From Vitrella brassicaformis (taxonomy: Eukaryota > Sar > Vitrellaceae): a stretch of 64,000 bases of DNA. Below, one piece after another: positions 10,302-20,931 of the stretch; within the stretch, counting starts at the first letter, position 1; each line of letters begins with the position of its first letter. The stretch spans positions 4,431 to 68,430 of the forward strand of contig CDMY01000249.1 of NCBI GenBank assembly GCA_001179505.1. Direction: 5' to 3'. Position numbers and translations under genes: made by a program. The notes under the pieces were generated by a model. That model ran no database searches, was not told the origin of the DNA, and was given only the letters and a program-made list of their open reading frames with translations.

Positions 10302-12622
10302 TCACGGCACGGAACACACCAGATGCCGCAATCTCAACCCTGCAGCAAAACACACACACATACACACACACACTTTTACGGGTGTACACATTGAGACGAT
10401 CTACACATGCACTTTTGTACCATGATTCAGGCGGCTTGGCTGGCCCAGTAGCAGCACCAGCGGCAGCAGTCTTCTCCCTCTCCCTCTCCGTCTCCCCCCC
10501 CTCCCCATGTGCTGCAGCTGTGTCGATGGCCATGACCTTGCCCACAAACCGCTCAGCGTCCCTCTCGTTTTGCTCCCGCTGCTGCCGCTCGGCCCGCAGC
10601 TGCTTGGCGTGCAGGTACAGCTGCCACAGCTGGTGGTACATGACGATCGATGACTTGAGACGCTCGTCGAACCGAGTGGTGTGGCCGGCGGCGGTGGTTG
10701 TGGCGGCGGTGTGGGGGGACGACGGCGGGGAGAGTGTGTTGTGAGTGGATGTGGGTGTGAGTCCGGCCGTGATGGAGAGGGGCGAGTTGGACGAGTAATC
10801 CACATGGTGGATGCCGCCTATCGGTTGCGACACAGGATGACACAACACAGCACAGGGGAGGGATTTCTCGTGTTGCGTCGTGTCAGCTAAGGCTTCGTGT
10901 GTACCTGTAAAGCGTGTGGTGTCGATGGGCGACGGCCGACTCGTGCCCGAGCAAGAACTCACAGGCCCAGCTGCACACACATAGCCACGCATCATGTCTG
11001 CGCGTGACGGATATGTATGCCCATGGGCGTCTCACCGAGTTCGTCAAGTGTGGTTCCCCCCACCCACGGCGCGTCTTTGGGTGATGCTTCCTCGAGAGCC
11101 TTCTGCTCCTCCTGCAGCTGTCGGCACTCCTCGTAGTAACGCACACGGTCCTGCGCAGCGGCCTCGTCATAGATCTGCAGACAGACAGGCAGGCAGTCAT
11201 GAGACAGACCGACGAAGATCCATTCAGTCGCAGATGGACACATGGATGGTTGTGTGCAGTGGTGTGTGTGGGGCGAGTGTGTGATGGGGCATGGTCTCAC
11301 CCTTTTTTCCTCCTTGGTCATGCGCCGCCATCGCTCGCCCAGCGCCACCAAAATCTGCTTGTACGACAACTCTACACACACAGACACACAGACGAGCATC
11401 GGTCGGTGCACACCTCATCTTCGGTGTGTGTGGTGTTGTGACCCACCAGGGTGCAGTTCCTCCATGGCAGGTCTCTCAGCGGCTTGGAAGAAGAGGAAGG
11501 GCGAGAGGGGCATCTTAGGGCGTAAGGGGCCTCCCGCCTGACGGTCAGTCCTGCGCCGCTTGTACCTGGTGCTGCGGTTCCTGACCTCTCTCTTGGTGTC
11601 ACCCCTGAACACACACATGCACGCAGATGGATGGACGGATGGATGGATGGATGGTGTGCGTGTAAGGCCTCTGACTGACCTTCGAAGTCTCTTCACACCG
11701 GCGTGGTGGTCACACTCCCGCATCGGTGGGTCGTTCATCGCTGGTGCTTCCTCCTCGTCACACGCCGCTGCCTCCAGCCCCTCCATCCCCATCCACCGCT
11801 CGTCGTCGTCGTCATCCTGCGCGCACTCCAGACCCTCACACATGGGGTGGTCCACGCCGCCACACCAATACGACCCCACACCACCACAACCACCACCACC
11901 ACCAGTGGCGTCGACCTGGAGCAGCTCGTCGTCGTGTGAGCCGGTCTGGTACCAATCCTGGTCGTACTCGGCATCAGGAGCAGCAGAAGCAGGAGGATGA
12001 GGATGGCGTTTCCTGGGTCTGCCTCGCCCTCTGCGTGGTAGCCTGGGCTCTGGGGAGTTGACGGAGGACTCATAGTGGTGGTTGCGTGTGGCGCCGCTGC
12101 GTGTGCGGATGGGTGAGGTGGGGCGGGGGGAGGGTGTTGTGCTGGTGGCCGCGTCGGCGTCGAGTCGGGCAGCCTCCTTCCACAACTGACGGCGAAAAGG
12201 GAACGATACCAGACAAAGGGAGTGCGCACCATGTCTGTATGTATGTGTGGGTGGGCAATGGTCTGTGTGTCAGTCACCTCTTTGGTGTGTTGATCGAGTT
12301 GTTGCCACTCGTCGCCAGCGATGCAGGCCATCTGCTTCGAGTCGGCACCTGCACCAATACAACACAGAAACACACACAGAACACAAACCGCATCTTTCAA
12401 TGCCTGTTGATTGATGGCCGCCTCCCCTCACTCACTCACTCACCGGGGTAGATCTGTTTGAGCTCCGGTCGTCTGTGGTTCAGGTACTTGAAGAAGGCCG
12501 TAGCCGACGACTGACGCCGACCCTGAAAGAACCACACACACAAGCACACAATCACACGCACAATCACACAATCACAATCAGTCAGCAGACAGATGTCGTT
12601 CCAGCGTGTGGTGACGTACCAT
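10302..12622 (-). CDS. Protein with two HMG boxes and an AT-hook
   Basis: Likely a chromatin or DNA-bending protein of the nucleus. The chosen start is the ATG at 12622, directly before an intron donor (ATG|gtacgt), so exon 1 gives only Met and exon 2 continues GRRQSSATAFFKYLN. HMG box 1 is spread over three exons (AFFKYLNHRRPELKQIYPG, then EWQQLDQHTKE, then LWKEAARLDA). An AT-hook (RRGRGRPRKRHP), a Gly-rich stretch and an acidic stretch (DDDDDERW) follow. HMG box 2 begins PKMPLSPFLFFQAAERPAM and continues ILVALGERWRRMTKEEKR and IYDEAAAQDRVRYYEE. The C-terminal exons hold Ser/Thr/Pro-rich and charged coiled-coil sequence. A final intron with a GT-rich donor gives a stop at 10302; reading through it instead ends at 10297. 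The neighbour BTB/ubiquitin-like gene is divergent, 711 bp away. Confidence 0.78.
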
Positions 12623-13333
12623 CGTTTTGGTAGATGTGAGACAGCCTCAACACGCAAACAGATAAAGACGGTCTCGGTGCGATACGGGAAAAAGACACTG
12701 CACAGACAGGCTCTCTCTGCTGTCGCTATCTGACTGACTGACTGACAGACACTGCTCTGCTCTACAGACAGGTGGTGTGCAAAACCTCGCGCACGAGGAC
12801 ACACCCAGACAGACAGTCAGCCGATGGCTGTCTCGCCTTACTCACACACGACACGCAGCACACACATACACATCACACGCAGGAGCGCTAATTGCACAGC
12901 CACACACACAAACACACACACAGACAGACAGACAGACAGGCAGACAGCCAACTCACAGCACACGATACAGACAAGGCAGGCAGGCAGTCAGAGAGAAGAA
13001 AAGAGGCAGTCCGGGGATAAGCAAGGACAGAAATAGCCAGCAGCAGGCCTCCGGGGCCTCTGTCCCGGCGCACAGCACAGCACGAGTAATGAAGCAGAAA
13101 TGTCGTCCTGCAACCAGCAGTGTTGCCAGCAGATCAAGGCAGGCTCTCAGCAGCAGCAGCACTTGCCCCTGCTTTGCTGCCCTCTCCCTTCTTTTTCTCC
13201 TCCTCGTTCTTGCGAGCTTTGTCGATCGCAATTGGAGGGGAATTTCGCAGCCTTTTCGTGGTTTCGTGCCCTTGCCTTGTAGCCACGGCTGTGTGGAGGT
13301 GATGTTTGAGCCCGCAATACCGGCCTGCAGCAG
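12623..13333. other. Divergent intergenic region
   Basis: Separates the HMG-box gene (minus) from the BTB/ubiquitin-like gene (plus). It is rich in CA and gaca/caga repeats. No further exon was recognised, and promoters for both genes are expected here. Confidence 0.5.
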
Positions 13334-14626
13334 ATGGCGGCTGCTGCAGCAGCCGGCGCGTCGTCCAAGAAGCGCAAGCGCGGCGGCGGCGCATCTGATG
13401 AGCCTCTCACATCGATTCTCGAGGGCGTGAGGACCGGCCTGGCGTCTGCGGATCAGCACGTTGCAATGGAGGCACGCGACACATCATCGCTACTGGGATG
13501 CCTGCAGCATCTGCAGTCACTGAAGGAGGCCTCATCGAGGAAGGTCGAGCAGCTGGCCCACCATTCTGCAGAATGGCGGCAAGCTCAGCGATGAAGTCGA
13601 TGCGGACGCCCCTGCCATCCAGCTCAACGTCGGCGGGCAGGTCATCGCCATCTCCCCTCGGGCCCTGCTCCACCCCTTCATGCGCACCACCTACATCTCC
13701 ACCCTCCTGCTGCAGTTCGGCTCCCGGCTGCCCACTGCTGACCAGGACAACAGGCCCTACCTCGAGGCCTCACCCGACTACATGGGATGGCTGCCCGACG
13801 AGCTGGCCCGGCAGCTCAGCCGTGCAGCGGGTCAGCATCATGCAGCGCACACATGCCCTTCTCGGTCCCAGCAACCTGGCCCAGCGCTTCTCACCGTGAG
13901 CAAACACACGCACACGCACACGCACACGGGAAGCCGTGTGACCAACACCCACTTACACTTGTGTGTTCCTTGTAGGCAGCATCCTTTGGGCAGTACCGTC
14001 CTGCAAATATCAGCTGCACACTTCTCCAAGATAGTCGGTGAGGGCACCCACATCCGCCTGTCCACACATGGCACACACACTCAGTTGACGCACCGAACTG
14101 TCTGTCTGTGTTGGTGCTCATGTAGACTACGCCCGTCGCACCGTCACGATGCCCAGCTGGATTACGGTGCATCGGCCGGTGGTCGAGGCGAGCGAGAGGG
14201 CGGCATTCGAGCAGGCCCTCAAGACCTACAGCACGGAGAAGACAGGGTGGGTCAGCGGACTTCAGCGGCGGACGCTGTTGAACCCACCCTGCTGTGTGTT
14301 GTGTTGTGTTATGTTTGGACAGGCGCACCTTTCAGATGTTTGTAAGGGACCTGTGCAACGGCGGGGGCGGGACACACACCTTCGAGGTTGAGGCCTGCAC
14401 GACGGTGCGGGAGTTCAAGACAATGATCAAGGACAGACTGAGCACCGATGAGCGGGAGCAGCGCTTCATCTACGGCGGCAAGCATCTGGAAGACGGAGGC
14501 ACGATGGCCGATTACAACATCCAGGAGCTGAGCACCGTGACCTTGATGCTGAAGCTCTCAGGCGCTCATGAGGTCAAACAAGAGAGACTAGAGGAGGAGG
14601 GGCAGGTGTTGGGGGAATACAGCTAG
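13334..14626 (+). CDS. BTB/T1-like domain fused to a ubiquitin-like domain
   Basis: The start ATG (13334) gives MAAAAAAGASSKKRKRGGG with a basic nuclear-signal-like patch. After a first intron (either 28 bp at 13545-13572 or 146 bp at 13427-13572; both keep frame) comes a segment beginning NGGKLSDEVDADAPAIQLNV and LNVGGQVIAISPRALL, the LNVGG hallmark of T1/KCTD-type BTB folds. Later exons read VSIMQRTHALLGPSNLAQRF, then AAHFSKIVDYARRTVTMPSW. The last exon is a ubiquitin-like fold (about 80 residues: RTFQMFVRDL, FEVEACTTVREFKTMI, FIYGGKHLEDGGTMADYNI). The BTB frame and the next frame are offset by one base around 13.80-13.84 kb with no clear intron. Such proteins may be ubiquitin-ligase adaptors; that role is inferred. 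Stop at 14624-14626. Confidence 0.65.
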
Positions 14627-14866
14627 CTCGACAGGAGGGGGAGGGCGGACGACGGGGCATGTAATGGTCGACTCTTTCGTGTGCATGTCTCTCACGTGCA
14701 ATTTGACCGACGTGCATTGCAATGTATGTGTGTGCAGAGCATCAGCTGTCCAGCACCAACACACGACACACATTACCGTCAACAGGACAGCTCTCGACAA
14801 ATACCCACACACACCCGCCACTCATAGCAAACGCCCCAGACCAGCAACCACACATGAGTCCGTCCG

Positions 14867-16721
14867 TCAGTGTGAGGACACTTGCGGCACGAAGCCCAGG
14901 TTCTGCCTGTCGATCCCAAACTCTGCCAGACGGGCCTCATACGCCTTAACCATCGCACGGTGACAATCCTGCAGACATGACACACACACACACAGACACA
15001 CACAGAAGCAGACAGTGCTCGTGGATGAATGGACGATCCATAGGTAGCGCACCTTGAGCTTCTGTATCTCATGTTGTAGTTCTTCGATGGAGTCGTTCTT
15101 GTACTGAATGACCCTGTCAAGCTTCTCGCTGATGCCGCCCACCGTGGCCTTGTCGATGTTGGCCGACACGAGCAGCTCACTGATCTGGGCATCGGCGATC
15201 TCCATGGCCTCCTCCAACGCCTCCAACTTGCGCTCCAGCAACAAATTCTGACAGGAAGGGGAGAGAGGGAGACATGACGACCGATGCAGAGAGGGAGGGA
15301 GGGGGGGAGACACAAGCAAGCTCTTTGTGATGACCTGTAGGCCGCTCTTCTGCTGCACGTCATATATGACATTCTGGAACTTCTGATAGAGCTCGTCCCT
15401 CTCCTGTCACGCCACGACAGAAGCCATCTGTCTCCCGGCAGATGGACCGTCTGTGTGTGGTGTATGTGTTGCGCTGACCGCCTGTACTTTCTTCATTTGC
15501 TGTTCGAGTATTTCGTGCTGCATTTTGATGCCCGCTATCTGCTCCTCCTTGTCGCCCAACGTGTCCTGCGCACAAAGAGCAGACAAGAGACACCATCACG
15601 AGGGGTGGAAATGCCTACGCGGTCATCTCGATGTCGTTGGTACCTTGACGTTGTGGAGTTTCTTCTTGTCAATCTCGTAGAGTGCCAGCTCCTCCTGTAA
15701 CCTCTCCACATCCTGGTGGGCCTTACGCAGAGGCTCTGGGGGTGCCAACAAGAGCAACACACATGCATGGGAGGTGGCAATGTCTCCCTGACAGACATAC
15801 AAACGTACCTGAGAGTGCTCTGTTCTTGGCGGTGAGGTCCGCCATGAGTTTGGCGTCCTTGGACTCGCCCCGTTTCAGCTCCTCGTGATCCTCCTGAACA
15901 CGAAGCGCCGGGGCAAATGGACCGACATGACTTGTTGTAGCACTCTCCTTGTTTGCTGCTGACCTTCAGTCTTTTGATGAGGTCGATGTTGGACGAGGTG
16001 ATGTCGGTGTAGTAGTGCTTGATGCCCTGCAGACTGGCCAAATTCTGCTGCTGGACTCGACTGCAGGCAAGAAATGACGGACAGGGAGACATTCAAGGAG
16101 ACGCACATTTGTGCATCGGCCGCTGGCTGCTTACGCGATGTGTTGGTTCTTCTTCTCCTCAATGCGGGAAATGTCTTTTTTGCGCTGCTTCTCCATCTCC
16201 TCACGCAACTGACAAAGGAATCGATGGCCAATGGCCACACAGACAGACAGAGAGGTCAGCCTGCGCTCTTTCCCCTTCTTGTTTTCTCCCCGTTTGGGCG
16301 TACGGTTTTCATTCTGAGTTGGAACTTCTGCTGGAGGTCTTTGGCTTTCCGCTCGAAGTCCTGCCTGAGTCCCAGGACCTGCTTGTCCTGCCGCAGCTTG
16401 AGCAGCCGCAGAAACTCCTCCTGACTGACCTCCTCCTCCTTCAACTGAACTGACCGTATCGCACACAGAGAAAGGGAAAGAGATTCCGTTGGCCTCTCTG
16501 TCGGATTGAGTACACCAGAATACCTTTGAGTGCTCTCTTGTCAGTGTGCAGCTGCCTGGCGGCCTCTCTGTGTTCATCCTCCGCGAGTTTCTGCGCCAGT
16601 TCTCCGTCGATGCGGAGGTTGACGCTCTCGTCCTGCTGCAGATACCGCAGGTGCTTCACACGCTGCTTGAACAACTGCACACAGACACACACAAGTGGAC
16701 GGAATTGGGAGCGGGACTATG

Positions 16722-16759
<38 letters not shown>

Positions 16760-17232
16760 CCTTGAGTTCGATGCCCTGTCGCTCCTCGAGGTCTTGCAGC
16801 TCACGTGCCTTGGCACGCAGCTCTGCCTGGCTCCTCTGCAGTGACAAACGCACACACGCACACAGACACACACGTGTGGTGAGCGAGATGGCTGTGTATG
16901 TGGTACCATGAGTCCCTTCTTTTCGACGATCCAGAAGTAGTTGATCTTTTCCCGCTCGTTCATGAGCTCGTTCATGAGCCGCTCCTCACTCTCACACTGA
17001 GCCTTCAACAGACTCGCCTGCAGAACGGGCACACATACACACACAGGATGAGAGGCCCTTCCCGGTGCGTGTCGCCAGTAGTCTGCGTCTCCGTGCGCGG
17101 TGTTCCAATCATGGGCCATGCCACCTCGATGAGGAGTTCCTGCTTCATCTTTTCCCCCTCGGCCTCTTGTGCGGCCTGCATGGGGTCCACCGCCTCCTTC
17201 TTCTTCCCACCGCCCTTCTTCTTGGGAGCCAT
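14867..17232 (-). CDS. DRC4: Dynein regulatory complex subunit 4 (GAS8-like)
   Basis: An almost wholly coiled-coil protein of about 470 residues in roughly 11 exons, close to the usual length of this family (about 480). It opens MAPKKKGGGKKKEAVDP, the Lys-rich start typical of GAS8. The exon segments include NEREKINYFWIVEKKGLM, ELQDLEERQGIELK, FKQRVKHLRYLQQDE, HYYTDITSSNIDLIKRLK, VIYDVQQKSGLQ, NLLLERKLEALEEAMEI and, at the C-terminus, VKAYEARLAEFGIDRQNLGF. The last three match the conserved C-terminal part of DRC4. In the family, this protein is a scaffold of the nexin-dynein regulatory complex that links axonemal doublets and regulates dynein. Its presence implies a motile, flagellated stage. 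It shares a 115 bp intergenic region with the divergent arylsulfotransferase-like gene. Confidence 0.9.
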
Positions 17233-17347
17233 CTCGACTGCTTCCGTCCTTGCGTCGAGTCAAAAGTTGCTCACTGGCATGCAGTCTTTGGCCCCCAGCC
17301 CCCAGGCGTTACAGTTGGATGGCGTCTTGTTGTTTAGGCTGCCCGGG
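17233..17347. promoter_or_regulatory. Compact bidirectional promoter region
   Basis: Only 115 bp separate the DRC4 start (minus) from the arylsulfotransferase-like start (plus), so both core promoters and 5' leaders must lie here or overlap the genes. No TATA-like element is evident. Confidence 0.5.
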
Positions 17348-19988
17348 ATGAGGTCTGGCGCTGTCGGGCTTATCTTTGCTGCTGTCTTGCAGCTGGCGAG
17401 GAGTCAACAACGGATAGAAGCGCCTCAGCCCTCTCTGAATGACATCATCCCCGGCAACACCACCGCTCTCAGCGTCCAGGGCCTCAAGCGCCTCACCAAC
17501 TTCCTCCCTGTCGACGATCGGGTCTTCTCGCGCGCGGCAGAGTCGGGCGTCGTCTACATCCACCCGCTGCCCGACACGGAGGACATCTCACCCAACACGA
17601 CCATCGCCATCTCTTTCGACAGGCCATTGGCTGCCGAGGCAGTGAAGGGCAATGTGCGGGTGAGGGGCAGCAAAACGGGCGGCCATGGAGGGACGCTCGA
17701 TCTCGGCGATGACAAGAAGACCATCGTATTCGAGAGCCGCCGGCCGTTCGCACTTGGCGAGGCTGTGACGGTGACGGTTGACCCCTTCCAATCGTCACGG
17801 CAGGGGCACAGAAGCAACGACATCTACATTGAGGGCTACCAGTGGTCATTCAAGATCGCCGAGGAGATGCCGGCCGAGCTGACTGAGCGCTTCCCTTTCA
17901 TCCCGTATGGCGCTCGCGAGGACAAGGACGTCTACGCCCCGCCAGCCCCCGCCCCCGCCCATCCCGACGATGGGCGGTCGGAACCACACGGCACACGGGG
18001 CATCTTCAAGACTGTCGGCACCGTCCCGGAGATCATGGTCAGAGTGCCCAGGATGGCCAACAGCACCAGCAGGGGCTACATCTTCACCGAGACCATTGCG
18101 GATCCCTCCAACACGATCAGGAGCTCGCTGATGATAATCGACGACAGTGGCCAGCCGGTGTGGGTCAAGAGGCTGCCGGCTAACCACGGCTGGCGGGGCT
18201 GGAGCACGAGAGACCTGAAGGCGCATCCTGCTGGTCTGTTGAGCTTCCACTCACCGCAGAGGGAGGGCTTTGTGGTGCTGGACAAGACCTACACCGAACT
18301 GCGTGTCATCAAAGCAAGAGGGTGAGTGGTGGATTGGACACTGCAGTACGTGCACACACGCACACGGACCTTATGCCTTGTCATATCCTGTCGTGTCATG
18401 CAGATTCCGTACGAATGATCACGATGTGCAGATCCGCGACGACGGCCGCGTGTTGGTCATGGGGCACGCTCTTCGCCACGGGGTCATAGGGATGATTGTG
18501 CAGGAGCACGACTCTCAAGGGCGGGTCGTATTCCAGTGGTCTTCATGGGACCACCTGTGAGCAAGGAAAAGGCACACACAGCTCAGCTGCCTGTTCATCT
18601 CGTGCGGTGTGTGGCGTGTCAGGCCGAATCAGTTTGACGACACCCGTGGGATGCGGACGCCCAACGACTTCTGGGACCACCTCCATCCCAACGCATGCTC
18701 GTGGGCACCCGACGGCGTGAGCACAACCGCACCACACACCAACAAACCCACTCTCTGTTGCTATGTTTTTCCGTCGCTCAGGACATCGTCATTTCACTGC
18801 GGCACACGTCGCAGGTACAGAGACTATGTCATACAGCACAGCACAGGTCGGCCGTACCCCCTGTCTTTCTCTGTGTGCCCTCCCATCAGGTGGTGAAGAT
18901 CAACCGCAGGAATGGCAAAGTCCGCTGGCTGCTGGGCGGCCGCTCAAGCCACTTCACCTTCGCCAATGACCACGGCTTTACCTACCAGCACGACGCACGG
19001 ATGCCCAGCCCACACACACTGACTCTATTTGACAACGGCAATTTTCACCGTCCTGAGTTGAGTCGGGCGGTCGAGTATCGCATCGACGAGGCGAGGATGG
19101 TGGCCACCAGGGTGTGGGAGTACAGGAATGACCAGCGCACATTCGGCGCCGCCACGGGCAACGTCCAGGTGAGCGGAGAAAATGGCTGGCTGCAAAGAAG
19201 ACGGGCAATCACGTGCTGTTCAATGGTGTCTGTGCTCAGACGCTGGCGAACGGCAACAAGGTCGTATCATGGGTGAGGTAACATATATACCTGACATACA
19301 CCGCACAAGAGGGCCGTCACTTTTGCATTTTTCTTATTCTAGGGGGGATTCTTTGAGTCGTTCCCTGATGACGCCCCTTTCTACACGGAGGTCACACGTG
19401 GAGGGCAGAAGGTCCTCGAGATGAGTTTCGTCAACAAGAGATTCCAGGTGTGTACTTGTGTTGTTGTTGTGCAACGCCCATGCCCCTCTGTGTGTGTTGT
19501 GTGTGTGTGTGTGTGTGTGTGTGGGCCTCTTGTGCAGCTGCAGGCTTACCGATCGTATCGGTTCCACTGGGAGGGTGCGCGGCCAAAGACCCCACCCCAG
19601 CTGAGACTCACACAGGCCGAAGACAGGCTGTTCTACAGCTGGAACGGAGACACAACCACACGCACATGGAGGGTCGGTCAGCCTCAAAACAGACACCCAC
19701 ACCCAACGACGCCGGTCATGTGTTGTGGCGCAGGTGATAGCTAATGGTGCAGTTATCGACGTCCACGACAAGACGCTGTTCGAGCACTCGACCGTCCTGC
19801 AGAACGGCAGCCGGGCAGGCCAGTGCATCACCTATCAGGTGGTAGCGCTGGACGCTGCCGGCCAGCGGATCAGGGCGTCCAATCTCGTGAAGTCGAGTGC
19901 ATGCGGCAAGGGCAGCCAACCAGGCGGGAAGGGCAAGGGGCGGCGGGGGCAAGGGCGACAGGAGACAGCCGAGGGGAAAGGCACGTAG
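17348..19988 (+). CDS. Secreted arylsulfotransferase-like protein
   Basis: The start at 17348 gives a clean signal peptide (MRSGAVGLIFAAVLQLARSQ); the frame is open further upstream but overlaps DRC4 antisense. The long first exon has an Ig-like N-terminal domain (SPNTTIAISFDRPL, ALGEAVTVTVDPFQ), then beta-propeller blades of the arylsulfotransferase (ASST) type: GYIFTETIADPSN, LMIIDDSGQPVWVKRL, FRTNDHDVQIRDDGRVLVMG, NDFWDHLHPNACSW, VVKINRRNGKVRWLLGGRSS, FANDHGFTYQHDARMP, LTLFDNGNFHRPE. Introns are short and often contain GT runs. The tail (GGKGKGRRGQGRQE) is basic and low-complexity. Family members transfer or hydrolyse sulfate groups on phenolic substrates; many eukaryotic secreted relatives are uncharacterised, so the substrate is unknown. 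Confidence 0.85.
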
Positions 19989-20931
19989 AAGAGGGCCAAG
20001 ACGGCACCAGCACGAACGGCAGACTAGATGATCACTGCACTGAAGGATCATTGGATTGCGCTGTGGATGGCGGGCGGCTGCCGTATGTCAATGGAGCAGG
20101 AGATGATGGGAGAGAAGACACGTATGCAGCTTTGTGTAGGGCCATTTTTGGTGGAAGATGATGAGATTGAACTTTTTTGTTGCGATGCGATGCGATGCTG
20201 TTTGTGCAGTGAGAAGGCGGGCGCTTTGTTGGTCGCTGCTCTGTACTTGTTTCATCCATTCATGTTTAATGGCATTATGTGCTCGGAAGCGCTTCGGTGC
20301 CGATAGACAGAGGCTGAGGCAAACAAAGTGAAGTTCTTTTTTTAATCTGTACTCTGCACATAGCTCGATGCCATGTTTGGTCACGCCTTTTGTAGCCTGT
20401 AGTGCACCGCCCCACGCAATATTGATGGGGCACATACACGTCTCGTCCCTGTATTTGTGTGCCTGTGTGCATGCTGTCATTCGTTCTTTTTGCGTGTACT
20501 AGGCCAGGGTTGGTTAGTGAAAAGTGAGTGTGGCAGTCAACGCCAGCTAAACACATGATGTCTGTGTCTCCTCCCTCTTTGTCATCAGTGTAGTTGATGC
20601 GCGACTAGCTATGCAGAGGCCACTATATTGGTGTGGCCATTGGATAGTCCGTGCTTCAATGACATCTGGTTACGGATGAATCAAATGCCTGATGTCCTCG
20701 GTTCCCTATTCCCACCCGCCCACCCACAGAAACACACAGAAACACACACAGACACACAGACATGAGAATTTATCCCATGACGAACAACACGGACTCAATC
20801 AATCGAGACACACGTTGCTCTTCCGCCCGCACGCAGGCTCTAAGCGACAAGACGGACAAGAGAAACAAACATGTACCCACAGACCTACCAACACAACAGA
20901 CACTCGATCGACCGCCAAACTAGAAACTCTT
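19989..20931. other. Convergent intergenic region
   Basis: Lies between the 3' ends of the arylsulfotransferase-like gene and the MORN-ankyrin gene. It should hold their 3' ends. A short gcgat repeat is seen at about 20181-20198. No other gene was recognised. Confidence 0.5.

Noticed and set aside
16898-17347. N-terminal extension of the arylsulfotransferase-like gene
   Set aside because: The extension is antisense to DRC4 exons; the Met at 17348 gives a proper signal peptide.
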